DNA of 64,000 bases, taken from NCBI GenBank assembly GCA_016800925.1, contig JABCPU010000146.1, positions 1-64,000 on the forward strand. Reading direction: 5' to 3'. Under the pieces are notes generated by a model. That model worked only from the letters and a program-made list of their open reading frames with translations, was not told where the DNA came from and did not search any database. The DNA comes from Suillus spraguei (taxonomy: Eukaryota; Basidiomycota; Agaricomycetes; Boletales; Suillaceae). The position numbers were made by a program, and so were the translations under genes. Each line of letters opens with the position of its first letter. Within the stretch, counting starts at the first letter, position 1. Shown here in pieces: positions 35,201 to 46,623 of this stretch.

Positions 35201-35542
35201 TTACTTACCTGATGGCGCATCAAAGCCAGATGTCGTATTGCGTTTCTGGGGACATTGATGATCAACTCCTGCGATTTTAAAGCAAGATAAGTAGGCAGAA
35301 GCATCGTAGAGACAAACCTCAAATGAGCCGTATACAAGCTTAATATACCGCTTGAACAGTGCTATGAACACTGCGACTTCTCTTTCTTCTCGAGAGCGGA
35401 CAGGTTTTGAATCAACCATGTTTAGGTAACAAATTGATGCGACGAACGGAGGGATGATCTTAAAAAATGAGCCAGCGCAAGAGTCAGGCATGGGCGGTCG
35501 GCCCGGGGGTTGGACAAGAATACCCGTGCGACTGATGAACAA
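35201..35542 (-). CDS. Possible 5' exon of the zinc-finger-like gene or separate small gene
   Basis: A 113-residue frame starts at an ATG at 35542 and runs into GTAAGTAAGT at 35199-35208, a strong splice donor. Composition is protein-like, with a hydrophobic FFKIIPPFVASICYL segment and Cys pairs near its end. No domain is recognised. Orientation and the donor fit it being upstream of the tandem-exon gene, but the join is not resolved. Confidence 0.3.
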   Translation of the reverse strand: MFISRTGILVQPPGRPPMPDSCAGSFFKIIPPFVASICYLNMVDSKPVRSREEREVAVFIALFKRYIKLVYGSFEVCLYDASAYLSCFKIAGVDHQCPQKRNTTSGFDAPSGK

Positions 35543-36255
35543 GAAGTCATAACAAAGTTGTGCGCTGCTTTCGCCAGTATATGTACAGCATATACCGAAG
35601 TGAACGCGCGAGGATGGCCCGGGATCGAAACTTAGATAGGATCAATTTAGACTTGCAGTGCATTTCGAAAGATAAGAACGTCGAGAAGATTCAACTAGTT
35701 ACATGGAGCGGGAAATGTTGGCCGGTAGGTGTAATGGAGGTAAAGATCACGAGTCACATGTGGCAGTTACGAAGATGACTTGAGCCGCGCTGCTAGTGGT
35801 GTACATTTGGAGCACGGTGCGAGCTTCCTGCAGTAGTGATGGGACTCTTTGTGAGATAGAGTTGGAGGGAGAAACCAATATCAATATTCGAGAAGCAAGA
35901 TAGAACATACATGTTTGCCCTTTGTCTATGTACTATATACAGTGAGTGACATAGAGGGACAGTTGTGCAGGTCAATATTTGGATCGCTTGGTCTAGCGGA
36001 GAGTCGAATTCGAGTCCAGCAGAAAGAGCGGCATCCAGTTTGGGCAATGCCGGGTTCACAACGTCCGATAGATAGGATCTCGGACCTTGCTTAGCATTTC
36101 AGCTGTGGCCTCCTTGGCCCCTAAGTTAAAATAGCAAGGTAGGACCATATGCTAGCAGTATCTGATCGCCTTTTATGTAAGGATGTGGCACTAAGTTAGC
36201 GCTGGTAGCTATAGACCAGCTGCGGAGCCAAACTTCTTTTCCAAAGAGGGTCATA
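35543..36255. other. Intergenic, no supported gene
   Basis: It contains the promoter region of the DOPA-dioxygenase-like gene and short open frames without motifs. Confidence 0.5.
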
Positions 36256-37225
36256 ATGTCTGACTACCACCCACCAACCGACCTTGAGGAAGTTGTCAAC
36301 TCTGAGGTCAAGTGAGTGCCCCGAGTTCATTACTGAGTACTAATATCGACTTTTTATCGCGGTTCGTTTGCGCTGTGTGTGACAGGGAGTGGCACTTCCG
36401 TGAGTTGAGAATATGAATATGGGCGTCAATATCTTTGTCGCTGAAGAACCCGTACAGATATCTACTTCCACCAGCGCAACGCCGATCAGCATCAGGCTGC
36501 ATTAGACTTGCGTGATGCCGTCCTGCGTCTAAGGCGTGATGGAGCGTTCGTTGCTGTACCATTATTTCGTGTGAACACCGATCCCATCGGCCCTCATCCA
36601 GTTGGTAAGTGTCACACTTCCTCGAAAGAACTCATTTCTAACTTCAACGTCCAACGCCGATCCCAGGTTCGTACGAGATCTGGGTGCCTTCGACTTCGTT
36701 TTCCTCTGTATTTTCGTACCTTTGCATGAACAGAGGTAGTTTAAGGTACCTCTTTATTTCTCCTCAACCCAGTCGATTCATCATCTTATTGCAACCAAAG
36801 CATACTCGTGCACCCGCTAACCCGTGAAGCGGTAATTCATTTGCTTATGGGTATTTGATTGATTGACTGACTGACCCGCGGGCACCTCTGTAGAGAAGGT
36901 GGGTATACATTATTGCCGGTGTAACTCACTTGACAGTAACCTTCCAGGGACCATGAATTCCGGAATGCGTGGATTGGCCCTCCATTCCCTCTTGATCTGT
37001 CCGCTCTACCGGTGAAGACTGAAGAGATGCCCATACAATATCCGAGTCTGAGTGAGTTTACTACGACAAGCACATCATGATTCGGCCATACTGACTGAGC
37101 CCACAGAACTCGGCTACTCTGCACCAGATTCTGAGTTTACCCTTGATCAGCGCCGCCGCGTCGGTGCTAATCTCGAGCGCATCCTGAAGGGCGAGAAGGA
37201 TGCTGCCAGGGCTCCCATGAATTAA
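36256..37225 (+). CDS. DOPA 4,5-dioxygenase-like protein
   Basis: Eight exons sum to exactly 555 nt (184 residues): 36256-36311, 36386-36399, 36458-36604, 36667-36745, 36800-36830, 36894-36898, 36948-37051 and 37107-37225. The protein has the family hallmark EWHFHIYFHQRN near its start (metal-binding His pair), then GAFVAVPLFRVNTDPIGPHP, GSYEIW and NRGSLSILVHPLTREA. The last block carries a further conserved His. DODA-type proteins cleave catechol rings, for example of L-DOPA in betalain-producing fungi; most fungal members have unknown substrates. Two exons are tiny (14 and 5 nt). Without the 5-nt exon the frame is lost immediately. Confidence 0.85.
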
Positions 37226-37589
37226 GAATTTATGCTATCTGCGCGATAGAAGTTGTTGTGTATATTTAGTTGCAGTGTTCCTATGTTCTAGTGCAACGGT
37301 ACGAAGACGAATGAACGTAAATTCCCTGTCATGACTCAGTACTCAGGACTGGCTGAGTTTAGTGACAATCGCTGAAATTCAATATTTAATTAACTAATGT
37401 CACCTCATGTTACTCTGATCTCGCTTCAAGTTGTCTTTCGACATACAGCTGGTGTATGTCCGATTTGCTGACACCTGAAACCGTTAGATGACTGCAGGCC
37501 ATTTCATATTGGCCGAGTCAGTTTCGTAAAGTTTCCCATCATAAATTTCCTCATCATCTTCTCACATCTACATCTTTGACTTCTACAAA

Positions 37590-39416
37590 ATGTCACGGCC
37601 AGCAAAACGTGGAACTCCTAGCACGATAGTTATCAAGCTTGGCGAGTACTAGCAGCATTCCAGGCCAAACTCCCGCAAATGTGTAATCTGTAAACACCCT
37701 GTAGGAACATCCTCCATCGTCCATGAAGAAACGCACCAGCCCCTCCTGTCCATACTTTCTGCAGTCGTTGAGACCGTTACCAGTTTGCGGAACCATGGAC
37801 ACAAAGTGGTGCTCGTCAGTTCTGGTGCTATTGGAGTTGGATTGAGGACGATGGATATCCCACAGAGACCAAAAAGTCTATCTAAAAAGCAGGTGCGTCT
37901 TCCTTCTGTATCTTTTGACATTAGGACTGATTAACGGAAGGCTTTGGCAGCGATAGGACAAGGCCGTCTCATTGCGCTATGGGACAACCTCTTTGGGCAA
38001 TTCGATCAGCGAATCGCTCAGGTTCTGCTAACAAGAGGAGACATATCTGATGTAAGATACTTTCTGCAGACGCCCTGCTCGAACACTGAACACATTCCAG
38101 CGCACACGATATTTGAATGCTGTCAACACACTAAACGAACTTTTGTCGATGGGCGTAGTGCCCATCGTGAACGAAAACGACACCATATCTGTCAGCGTGA
38201 GTGTCTGCTAGAGATATGATGACTAGTAACATGGGCGGGCTAACTGTCCGCAGGAAATTAAATTTGGCGATAATGACACGTTGTCTGCTATTACGAGTTC
38301 TATGATTCATGCCGATTACCTTTTCCTGCTCACGGACGTCGATGGTCTGTATACATCTAACCCACGAAAAGATCCTTCCGCGAAAAAGCTTGATGTGGTC
38401 GTCTCTGTTGCTGCTATCCGAGCACAAGGTACAGATACAGAGATACAGTAATGATGATTTGGTTGAACTCAAACCCATTCCTCCAGTCAGTACATCGACG
38501 CTAGGATCCAGCCTTGGAACCGGCGGAATGGAAACAAAACTAATTGCTGCTGAAATTGCAACTGGCGCTGGCGTAACAACTGTCATCGCATCCAGCAAAC
38601 AGCCCTCAGTGATCGTTGATATCATTGACTACTATGCAGCATTGAAAAGCACGTCAGTACCCACTTCAGGTACCGCTAGCCCGATCACTCCACAAAAACT
38701 TAATCAGGTCGATTTGGATGAAGTTGCTGCATCCCTCAGTTGGCCAAGGCCTCCCCATACTGTCTTTAAGCCTGCCTTGATTCCCATGCGGGACTTGAAG
38801 GCATGGACGAGCCATACCCTTTATCCAGCAGGTAGCGTGATTATTGACTCTGGGGCACATGCCGTATTATCTCGTCGAGAATCCGGTGGCCGTCTGCTGC
38901 CAGCTGGGGTGCTTGGAGTTCGGGGTTCATTCGCCTCTGGCCAAGCAGTCCGCATACTAGTTCATCGCCGTACCGAAGGCATTTCAGTTGAGACCAAGGA
39001 AGTGGAACAAGTGCCATATTCCAACGTAGCCGCAACGACACCATGCACGCCGGTCCTAGAACCCAGTGCGTCAGTGACGGCCTCAGTCACATCCCTTGTT
39101 TCACTTTCGCGTTCTGGATCATCGGCATCTTTATCAGATGATATGATCTCTGATTCTCACACGATTACGGACGATGAGATCCCTTTGATCGAGAAGATGG
39201 ACGAATGCGAAATCTGGGATTGTGTAGAAGTGGGACGGGGTTTAGCAAACTATAATTCCGCGCAGATATCCCGTGTGAGGGGCCTAAACAGGTAGGTTAT
39301 TTTTGTTTCCGACCTGCTTTTATTCAACTCTCTTCAGCGCCCGCATAGCTCAGCTTCTGGGCTATGCAGATACGGAATACGTTGTAGAAAACATCACTAT
39401 CAGAGTGTCTGCTTGA
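37590..39416 (+). CDS. PRO1: Glutamate 5-kinase with PUA domain
   Basis: Exons 37590-37641, 37705-37892, 37941-38051, 38101-38196, 38254-38428, 38487-39291 and 39338-39416 total 1506 nt, giving 501 residues. The amino-acid kinase domain shows [57 protein letters not shown] and [13 protein letters not shown] domain follows ([29 protein letters not shown]) and is interrupted by a ~75-residue Ser/Thr/Asp-rich insertion before its last strands ([12 protein letters not shown]). The enzyme phosphorylates glutamate in the first step of proline synthesis. The first intron (37642-37704) has a GC donor (GCGAGT), fixed by the conserved LGTSS junction. Confidence 0.95.
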
Positions 39417-39594
39417 TCAGTGGCAGTGTAGATGTAGATTATTTGTGCTGCGCAAACAATATCATTTTATCAATTTTTTTTTGGCCAGCGACGTTATTGT
39501 GCCAGTCAGCTGCCAGTCACCCAATTGCAACAGTCATCCTTTTCTTGTTCTTCATCTTGTTCTATGTTATAGTCATCCAGCAATTCTCTAAATT

Positions 39595-40913
39595 ATGTAT
39601 CACGGCAATTCTATCAGACTTCTTGCGGGTGTGTCCATTGCACCAGTGCTTTACTCACGCTGATCTGGGCTCTCCAGGCAATAGTCACCCAGAGCTCGCC
39701 CATGCTGTGGCCGAGCGGTGAGCTGCCGCCTTACATGATGCAGCAAAACAGCCCACGGACTAGTGATTCACTCACATAGGCTCGGAGTATCCCTCACGCC
39801 ATGCATGCCCAAAAAATTCTCCAACGGGGAGATAAACGTCAAGATCTCCGAATCCGTCCGCGAGGAGGACATCTTCATCATCCAGTCAGGGTGCAGTGAT
39901 GTGAACGACAACTTGATGGAACTCCTGATCCTTATATCTGCATGCAAAACTGCTTCTGCCCGCCGAATCACCGCTGTGATTCCATGTTTCCCGTATGCCC
40001 GCATGGACAAAAAGGATGAGTCTAGAGCACCCATAACAGCAAAACTGGTCGCCAACATGCTCGTCAGCGCAGGATGTGATCACGTTATCACCATGGATCT
40101 ACATGCCAGCCAAATACAAGGATTTTTCGACATTCCAGTAGATAACCTTTTCTCAGAGCCTTTAATGGTGTCGTACATCAAGAGGTACATCGACGGGTGG
40201 CAAAATGGCATCGTTGTCAGTCCAGATGCTGGTGGAGCCAAGAGGTCCGTGTTTTTGTTTATTTTGGGGGGTTGACGTCTGTTTCACTGCTCAGCTGCCA
40301 GGGTCACCGCAATGGCAGATAAACTTGGCATCGAATTCGCCCTTATACACCGGAAACGTGATGGGAAGTCTCAAAATGCTCCTGAACGGATGGAGCTTCT
40401 GGTCGGGGATGTTCGAGATAAGGAATCACCTGCTTCTTATAGTCGCCCGAAACTTTATTGATAGTTACCCCAGGTGGCTATTTTGGTGGATGACATGATA
40501 GATACTGGGCACACACTCACGCTGGCTGCTCGGACGCTGCATGAGAAAGGCGCTAAAACCATTTACGTTCTTATTTCGCACGGTGCGTGTCCTGCAGAAT
40601 GCAATTGCCAATCACCTGATCGGACGATCCCCCTGAAGGACTCTTCGCCGAAGCCCACATGGCTTCTTTGAACAGCCTTCCTATAGAGCAACTTGTAGTA
40701 AGTCGTTCATGGCTTTTGTTGTGCTGCTAATATGCCTTGCAGGTCACAAATACCGTTCCGCAAAACGAGCACAAGGAACAATTTTCGAAGTTAATAGCGC
40801 TGGACATTAGTTCCACTATCGCTGAAAGCATACGTCGCACGCACAACGGCGAAAGTATCAGCCTCCTATTCGGTGAATGGGCCGAAGGCAGGGGTCTTGA
40901 CATGATCATTTAG
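39595..40913 (+). CDS. PRS: Ribose-phosphate pyrophosphokinase (PRPP synthetase)
   Basis: Exons 39595-39628, 39678-39717, 39780-40244, 40302-40422, 40474-40582, 40639-40697 and 40743-40913 sum to 999 nt (332 residues). The protein begins [18 protein letters not shown] and contains [55 protein letters not shown] and the PRPP-binding loop [15 protein letters not shown]. It makes PRPP from ribose 5-phosphate and ATP for nucleotide, His and Trp synthesis. The intron 40423-40473 must be removed to join VRDK to VAIL, but its donor reads GA instead of GT. The overall frame works only with it spliced. Confidence 0.93.
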
Positions 40914-41310
40914 TTTGTTTCCTCGCTCCGGATCCCTCCCGTGTCGGTACATGCTTGCATCCTAGAAACGACACAGTACATTACCAATTCCTGACTCCTC
41001 CGTGTGCGACTGTGATCCTTGCAACTTCAATGCATTGTGAGGTTTGTTCTGGCATGAGACCCGGCCACCCACGATCCAATCCTCTATCATTGGTCAAATG
41101 GTGCGGGGGACTGCGCAACAAGTATCGCTATTGGCCTTTTTCTCATTCTCATCGCTCTGAATTAATTGAATGCCTGGTGTTCACATGGCTATTTGTGATC
41201 CAAGTCTAAACTCAAATAGATGGTGTGAAGACAAGCATCGAGTGGGAGTTCGATCGCTCAGGTATTTAAGCAGCATTCATTTCGTTTTGAACAATGTCTC
41301 TCATACCAAC
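40914..41310. other. Intergenic between PRPP synthetase and the DUF6593 gene
   Basis: No gene is supported. It includes the promoter of the downstream gene, with a GGTATTTAAG TATA-like element at 41260-41269, about 45 bp before that gene's start codon. Confidence 0.5.
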
Positions 41311-41978
41311 ATGACCCAAAAACTCACGTTTACCACTGCCAGCGTTCAGAATCTTGTCATTTCCAACCCGACTGACACACTCTACTATGAGGTGTTAACT
41401 CCTGAGTGGGAGTCGCATCAGACGACAGTGCGCCGACTAGACCGACTCGCACAACGCTACGATACTGTCGGGAGCATCCGAAACCAGTCAGGCAAACCGG
41501 TCGCAGTCAGCATGTACAATGGAGAGTTCATAAACGAGGAGTCATGGTTGCGCAAAATTAGAGGACTAGGCCAAGAGAGGTATACTCATCTTTATGATGC
41601 TGGACGACCTTACCATATCGTGCAGTCGATGGGAGTTTGATGATGGCGAGGGAAACTATTTCTCCTGGACTGTAGCAGGTTCTAATTTGGAGGTTGGGAA
41701 ATAGCACAACAATATTTCTACAGTATGGCTGACAGGTGACAGCTTCGCAGCATTGACGAGGGTGGCGTGCAAAGTCCGAGCCCCATAGCAACATTCTACC
41801 CCCACAAGCGCTACGTCATAGTGAGGATGATATCGCAACATGCATTTTTGGAGATCGAGTCATCTGTGGTGGATTCTTTGGATGCAGTACTAGGTGCGGT
41901 ATGCCGAACCGAGGATGTGAAGACGCTAATGATACTGCAGTGTCTCTACTTGTGCTTGAGCAGAAACGGAGAAAGTAG
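41311..41978 (+). CDS. DUF6593-type basidiomycete protein
   Basis: Exons 41311-41579, 41626-41692, 41743-41893 and 41941-41978 sum to 525 nt (174 residues). The start is the ATG of MTQKLTFTTASVQN, after a short upstream ATG-stop (41294 region). The pattern LTFTT...NLVISNPTDTLYYEVLTPE, RWEFDDGEGNYFSW, IATFYPHKRY and a hydrophobic C-terminus ending LLVLEQKRRK matches the DUF6593 family of agaric genomes. Members are small, possibly lipid-associated beta-rich proteins of unknown role. The TATA-like element upstream suggests a regulated promoter. Confidence 0.75.
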
Positions 41979-42078
41979 AATATTTAGAGCAGGAGCCTTT
42001 AGACGCATGGTCATTTTTAACTAGACTCCACATCATAAGTGCGCTTTCTTGAGGCAGTTAATCAAGGCAAAAATGTGT

Positions 42079-43136
42079 TCACCTCTTTGGTTCCCTCCAT
42101 CCATCATCCAACGAATCTTGAATCACGAAGTCATACCAGAACTTCGCGATAGGGGCGGTGCTAAGGTGCCACAAGGCGTGAGCATCGATGATGCGACCCC
42201 ATGGAGGGAAATCGAAGAGCTCTAGAGCAGTTGCAGCCGTCGTAAGAGCGACAAAGGCTGCTGCCTTATATGCGTATGGTGGTCTGTACGTTTTTGATTT
42301 GAAAGGAAAGCGTCGAATGAAGGGTAATGATACAGGAAGGGAATATAGCAGCCACAGCAGATTATGCGTGAGGCCGACGACGAGGTTAAAGGTCATATTA
42401 TAGGCGTAGTCAAACCGTGGTAGAATGCTGAGATAGGTGACATGAGCAAGATACGCTATAATGCAGACAGACGACCATAGGAGGTGTATAGGAGTGCGCT
42501 GAGAACGGCCATTCTCACACGAACGGGCGGTGTATAGATTGAAGAGCCGTAGAACTGTGTGATACAGGGCATATAAGATGACGAGAGCAGCGGAGAAGTA
42601 ATCCAGTTTTTCTGTGATTGGTAAATCTTCAGGAAGTCGATAAGTGCACGTGATCACACATAATTTGAAGGCAGACCTCTTGTGTGAAACACTGCGGACC
42701 AGAACCAGGCGTTAATGCTTAATATGACCCATGTCAAGTAGTAAGATCGCATTGGGTGATAGATTGGCATTCTGCTGCGTAGCTTATGCCACCCTTGGAT
42801 ATGATAGTACATATTCCACAGTGAGAACGCGACAGAGGCTGGCTCTTGCATTCCGAACAACCGCCAAAAAGGCCATTTTCCGTAATATTGATGTATCGTC
42901 GAACTCTCACGGATTGCGATATCCGTGAGCATGTGCATGCACTGGTACTTGCAGTCATCTGTACACGTCCAACGCGTCAGTCTGAGGGCAAGTGAAAGCG
43001 TTGTCTGAGGATGACAATGGTCCCCATAACATGCAGAGACGCAGTTCTGAAAATTTGATGACCTGTCGCCGGAGGAAGCAACGACGAAACCGAGAAATGG
43101 AAGGATTGCTAACGCCCAGCGATACACACGCAACAT
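42079..43136 (-). CDS. PER1: PER1/PGAP3 family GPI-anchor remodelling protein
   Basis: Exons 42677-43136 and 42079-42626 flank a 50-bp intron (42627-42676) and give 335 residues. I chose the ATG at 43136 because a signal sequence follows at once (LRVYRWALAILPFLGFVVAS); an in-frame ATG 12 codons upstream is possible. The lumenal part has the family's Cys-rich start (NCVSACYGDHC, CTDDCKYQCMH) and GKWPFWRLFGMQEPASVAFS. Seven or so membrane helices follow, with conserved His residues in FHTRDLPITEKLDY and DAHALWHLST. PER1 removes the sn-2 acyl chain of GPI anchors in the ER. It is divergent from the histone deacetylase gene. Confidence 0.93.
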
Positions 43137-43482
43137 GATGGCAAGCCTGAAAGCGTAGTAGGCTAATAGCAATCGAATACGGATGGTCTTAGCATTACAT
43201 AAGCAAGCATGACCTCAGCCTTAACTTGGACCAGAACTTCGAGAACCTAATATTCTCCGTCAAGCTCGAGGATCTTCGTACGCAGCAACACACAGTTGAA
43301 ACTTGAGCCCTACGAGTCACAGGTCAAAAACAGCCCCATAGTATTTGAAGATACTATTTCGCAAGGTCTCGTTCAAGCTGTAAGTATCTCATCATTCTTG
43401 CTAGAATATAGTAAACAATATTTCTAATACTAAGAAATTGCAGTGTATTATACATAGTACAGATAGATCACCGCAGGCCTTC
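43137..43482. promoter_or_regulatory. Shared intergenic promoter of PER1 and the histone deacetylase gene
   Basis: About 345 bp separate two divergent start codons. I see no clear TATA box for either gene. Co-regulation is a possibility from the arrangement only. Confidence 0.4.
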
Positions 43483-45400
43483 ATGGTTCGCACTTCACAG
43501 GCAACTACGTTCTCATCTTCTGCCTACTTCGACGATCGGGGTCCTCACGGCACTGCTCAACCGATAACTGAACATGTCAATGTAAGTTACCTCCTTTATC
43601 GATGAACTATTTTTCCTATAGATGAATAAAAGCCGCATTCTCGTCCCATAGTTTCATATTTTTTCCCTAAAGGCGTCGGTGAACATCATTATGGGGTATG
43701 TGCTGTCTCATTTATATCGCTAGGCTTGGTCCTCACCAAGCAATGCTAGGAACGCCATCCAATGAAACCACACAGACTGACCTTGACCAATGCGCTTGTC
43801 ATGGGCTATGGTCTCGATAAGCAAATACATCACATATATAATCCTCGTCCGGCTACTCAAGCTGAGTTAGAGTTATACCATGACCACGACTACATCGACT
43901 TTCTGTCACGGTGCGGAATTTACATTACCTTGTTGATAGCCCACCTTATGGCATTATATAGCGTGACGCCAAGTAACCAGAATGAAATGCGGCATCTCAT
44001 TGACACGTTCAACTGTGTTGAAGACTGCCCGATATTTTCTGAAATGTATGATTTTTGTCGTATGTATGCTGGAGCTTCCCTTGCAGGCGCAAGGAAGCTT
44101 ACTGCGGGCGCTTGTGATACTGCAATTAATTGGTCGGGTGGACTCCATCATGCCAAGCGTGGAGAAGCAAGTGGTTTCTGTTACGTTAACGATATTGTGC
44201 TGGCAATTCTTGAACTTCTGAGGTGAGTGGTCATTTTGCTGAGTGATATCCAAACCTGATCCCGAGTTCTACAGGTATCATCCCAGAGTCCTATACATAG
44301 ATATCGACATCCATCACGGGGACGGCGTAGAGCTTGCATTTTATCATTCGAATCGTGTCATGACGGTATCCTTCCACAAATACACTGGCGATTTCTTTCC
44401 TGGGACGGGTAAACTTGACGATAATGGCGCAAGCTTAGGCAAGCACTTTTGCCTGAATGTGCCTTTACAAGACGGGATCGATGATGATATGTACTTGACA
44501 ATATTCAAAACTGTCATTGAAGACACTGTCACGGCTTTTCGCCCGACATCTATTGTCTTGCAGTGCGGCGCAGACTCATTAGGATGCGACCGACTTGGGG
44601 CATTTAATCTATCTATCGCAGCTCATGGCGAGTGTGTGAACTTTGTCAGGAAGTTCAACGTACCACTACTTGTATTAGGAGGAGGAGGCTACACCATCAA
44701 AAATGTCAGCCGCTGTTGGACATATGAAACCGCCGTTCTTGTCGGGGCGACAATACCCGATGAGCTTCCGGCCACAGTTTATGATCCATTCTTCCGCGAC
44801 TCCCAATGGAAGCTTCACCCTCCCCTCACAGGACGCGTAGAGAACCAAAACTCCCCTACATCATTGCAACGAATAACCGTCAACATTCGAAACAAGCTGC
44901 GGTATTTGCAGGGTGCACCAAGTGTCGCCATGCAAGAAATACCGCCTGATCTGGAGGGTTGGCTTGCCGATGAAGAACGCAAACAGGAAGAGATCGATGA
45001 AGAGAGGGGAACTGCTCTCGCAGGAGAGCGAAGAAGCGATCGGTCAATGGCGCGTAATGAGTTCTTTGAAGGGGACAACGATGTGGACCAGGACGAGGGT
45101 CCTATATCTGTGAAGAGACCCGTCAGCTCAAGAAAACCTCGTGCGCCAGTCAAGCGGGCGCGGGGAAAGGCAAGAGGGAGACCGAGTACCAGTACGAAAG
45201 AGGAGGGAGAAGAGATAGAAGAACTATCGGTTGTGGCAGCCTCTCGATCCACAAAGCCAAGGAGAACGGCAAAACCCCGAGCCCGAGCCCGCGCAAAACC
45301 AGTAGAAAAAGACAAAGATCTTCCGGATGCAGATTTGGAAGCTACTGCCGATGCAGAAACTGATGCACAGACTCCAGTGGATTTGGATATTGACATATAG
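43483..45400 (+). CDS. HOS2: Class I histone deacetylase, Hos2-like
   Basis: Exons 43483-43581, 43633-43695, 43750-43910, 43962-44222 and 44275-45400 total 1710 nt (569 residues). Catalytic-domain motifs are complete: [39 protein letters not shown] (active-site His pair), [12 protein letters not shown] (zinc ligands), [19 protein letters not shown] and LGGGGYTI. After the domain come [18 protein letters not shown] and a 150-residue tail rich in Lys/Arg and acidic runs, with an AT-hook-like RGKARGRPS. The enzyme removes acetyl groups from histone tails in the nucleus. Hos2 rather than Rpd3 is my reading of the region after the domain and is less certain than the class. The exon 1 sequence is unusual, and its start is the weakest part of the model. 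Confidence 0.9.
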
Positions 45401-46623
45401 TGAAGCAGCAACGCTCATCGTTCTGTTCGCTTCGGAATCTAGACATACTGATAGGTATACCTATGATTCCTGCTTCTCTTGTTGTATATGTCTGTGCTCA
45501 GAGCATCTCAATCATAGGTAGTTTGGTCTGATGGCCCATGGTACCTCTTCTCAATGGCGTTGTTTATAGCATAGCTATATATTTGGTCGGAGGCGTCAGA
45601 TTGCTCGCTCGCCGCCGCACGCCCGTCACTGCTGTGCCTCTGCGCGTTGAATTGATCATCTTCATTCTGCACTGGCCGCGTGACCGGAGAACACAAGTTT
45701 CATCGGTAACCCTTGGCCAGGCCATCCGATGTACTGCGAGTATTTCAGATTAGTCCTCTTGCATTCTTCAAATGGCTGTGAAGGCATAAAATACCAACTT
45801 GCGCCCCATATGCTGTTTGGATAATATAATTGGCGGTAATTTCCAACTGACAGAGTGCATGGTAAACAAGCAACCGCGGGAGACACGCAGAGGTAACAAA
45901 CTGTTGATCCCGCGGAAGTAATTTGTGTGACTGCCATGTGCGTGCGCCAGTCCAGGCTCCTGTGTTCCGTCAGTCAATGGTCCCTGTCTTTTTTTATCTC
46001 CGCACCCGAGGCTGATTCTCCTGTTTTTTTCAGTTGACACCGCGAAGAAGCGGGGCAAGTACCTCTAGATGCACCTGAACAAACTCCAGATTACCCCGTG
46101 ATGTTGACTCATTCAAACATGCCTCTCCGTTGATTGGATCTCAAAGTCAGTGCACTATGCGCCATACAACAAAACCTCTCAGTCGAAAAAGGATTGGTGC
46201 AAAACGCGCGAGTCCGCATCACCGCTCTCAAATCGTCTCCGGTTTAGAAATTCATGCACACATTCACTCTCACGACGAATGTACAAAGTATCGGAGATCC
46301 GACGTACCAGTATCAACGACGCTGGAGATTATGCTGATTGCGTTTACATAGTCATATATTGCTTTATATTTCAAGGTAACGATTCTATATGTTACGATAT
46401 ATGTATAACGATATCTTCTTCTCGCCGATTCTTTGTTTACATCAGGGAAACGAAACGTAATTCACTACAGAGTGCGGAGTGCTACGGAGCACTCCGTAGC
46501 ACGATCCAACCCGCTGATGAATTCTAGTAATTTGCTTTCAATTTCAGTTTGACTTTTGCTTAAATAAACATTAGAAAGTGAGTGGGCTCAGGTACCACTT
46601 CCTTTCACCCCCTTCAATCCATT
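45401..46623. other. 1.2-kb intergenic region with a short perfect hairpin
   Basis: No supported gene. A 24-nt hairpin (11-bp stem, 2-base loop) sits at 46479-46502, about 120 bp before the Dabb-domain gene. Confidence 0.5.
46479..46502. repeat. Perfect 11-bp stem hairpin with 2-nt loop
   Basis: GTGCTACGGAG at 46479-46489 pairs with CTCCGTAGCAC at 46492-46502. It is preceded by a partial extra copy (GTGCGGAGTG), suggesting local duplication of a short motif. Confidence 0.8.

Noticed and set aside
44815..45411. A 198-residue antisense frame over the histone deacetylase C-terminus
   Set aside because: It is a shadow of the Arg/Lys/Glu-rich tail, which reads as Ser/Leu-rich on the other strand.
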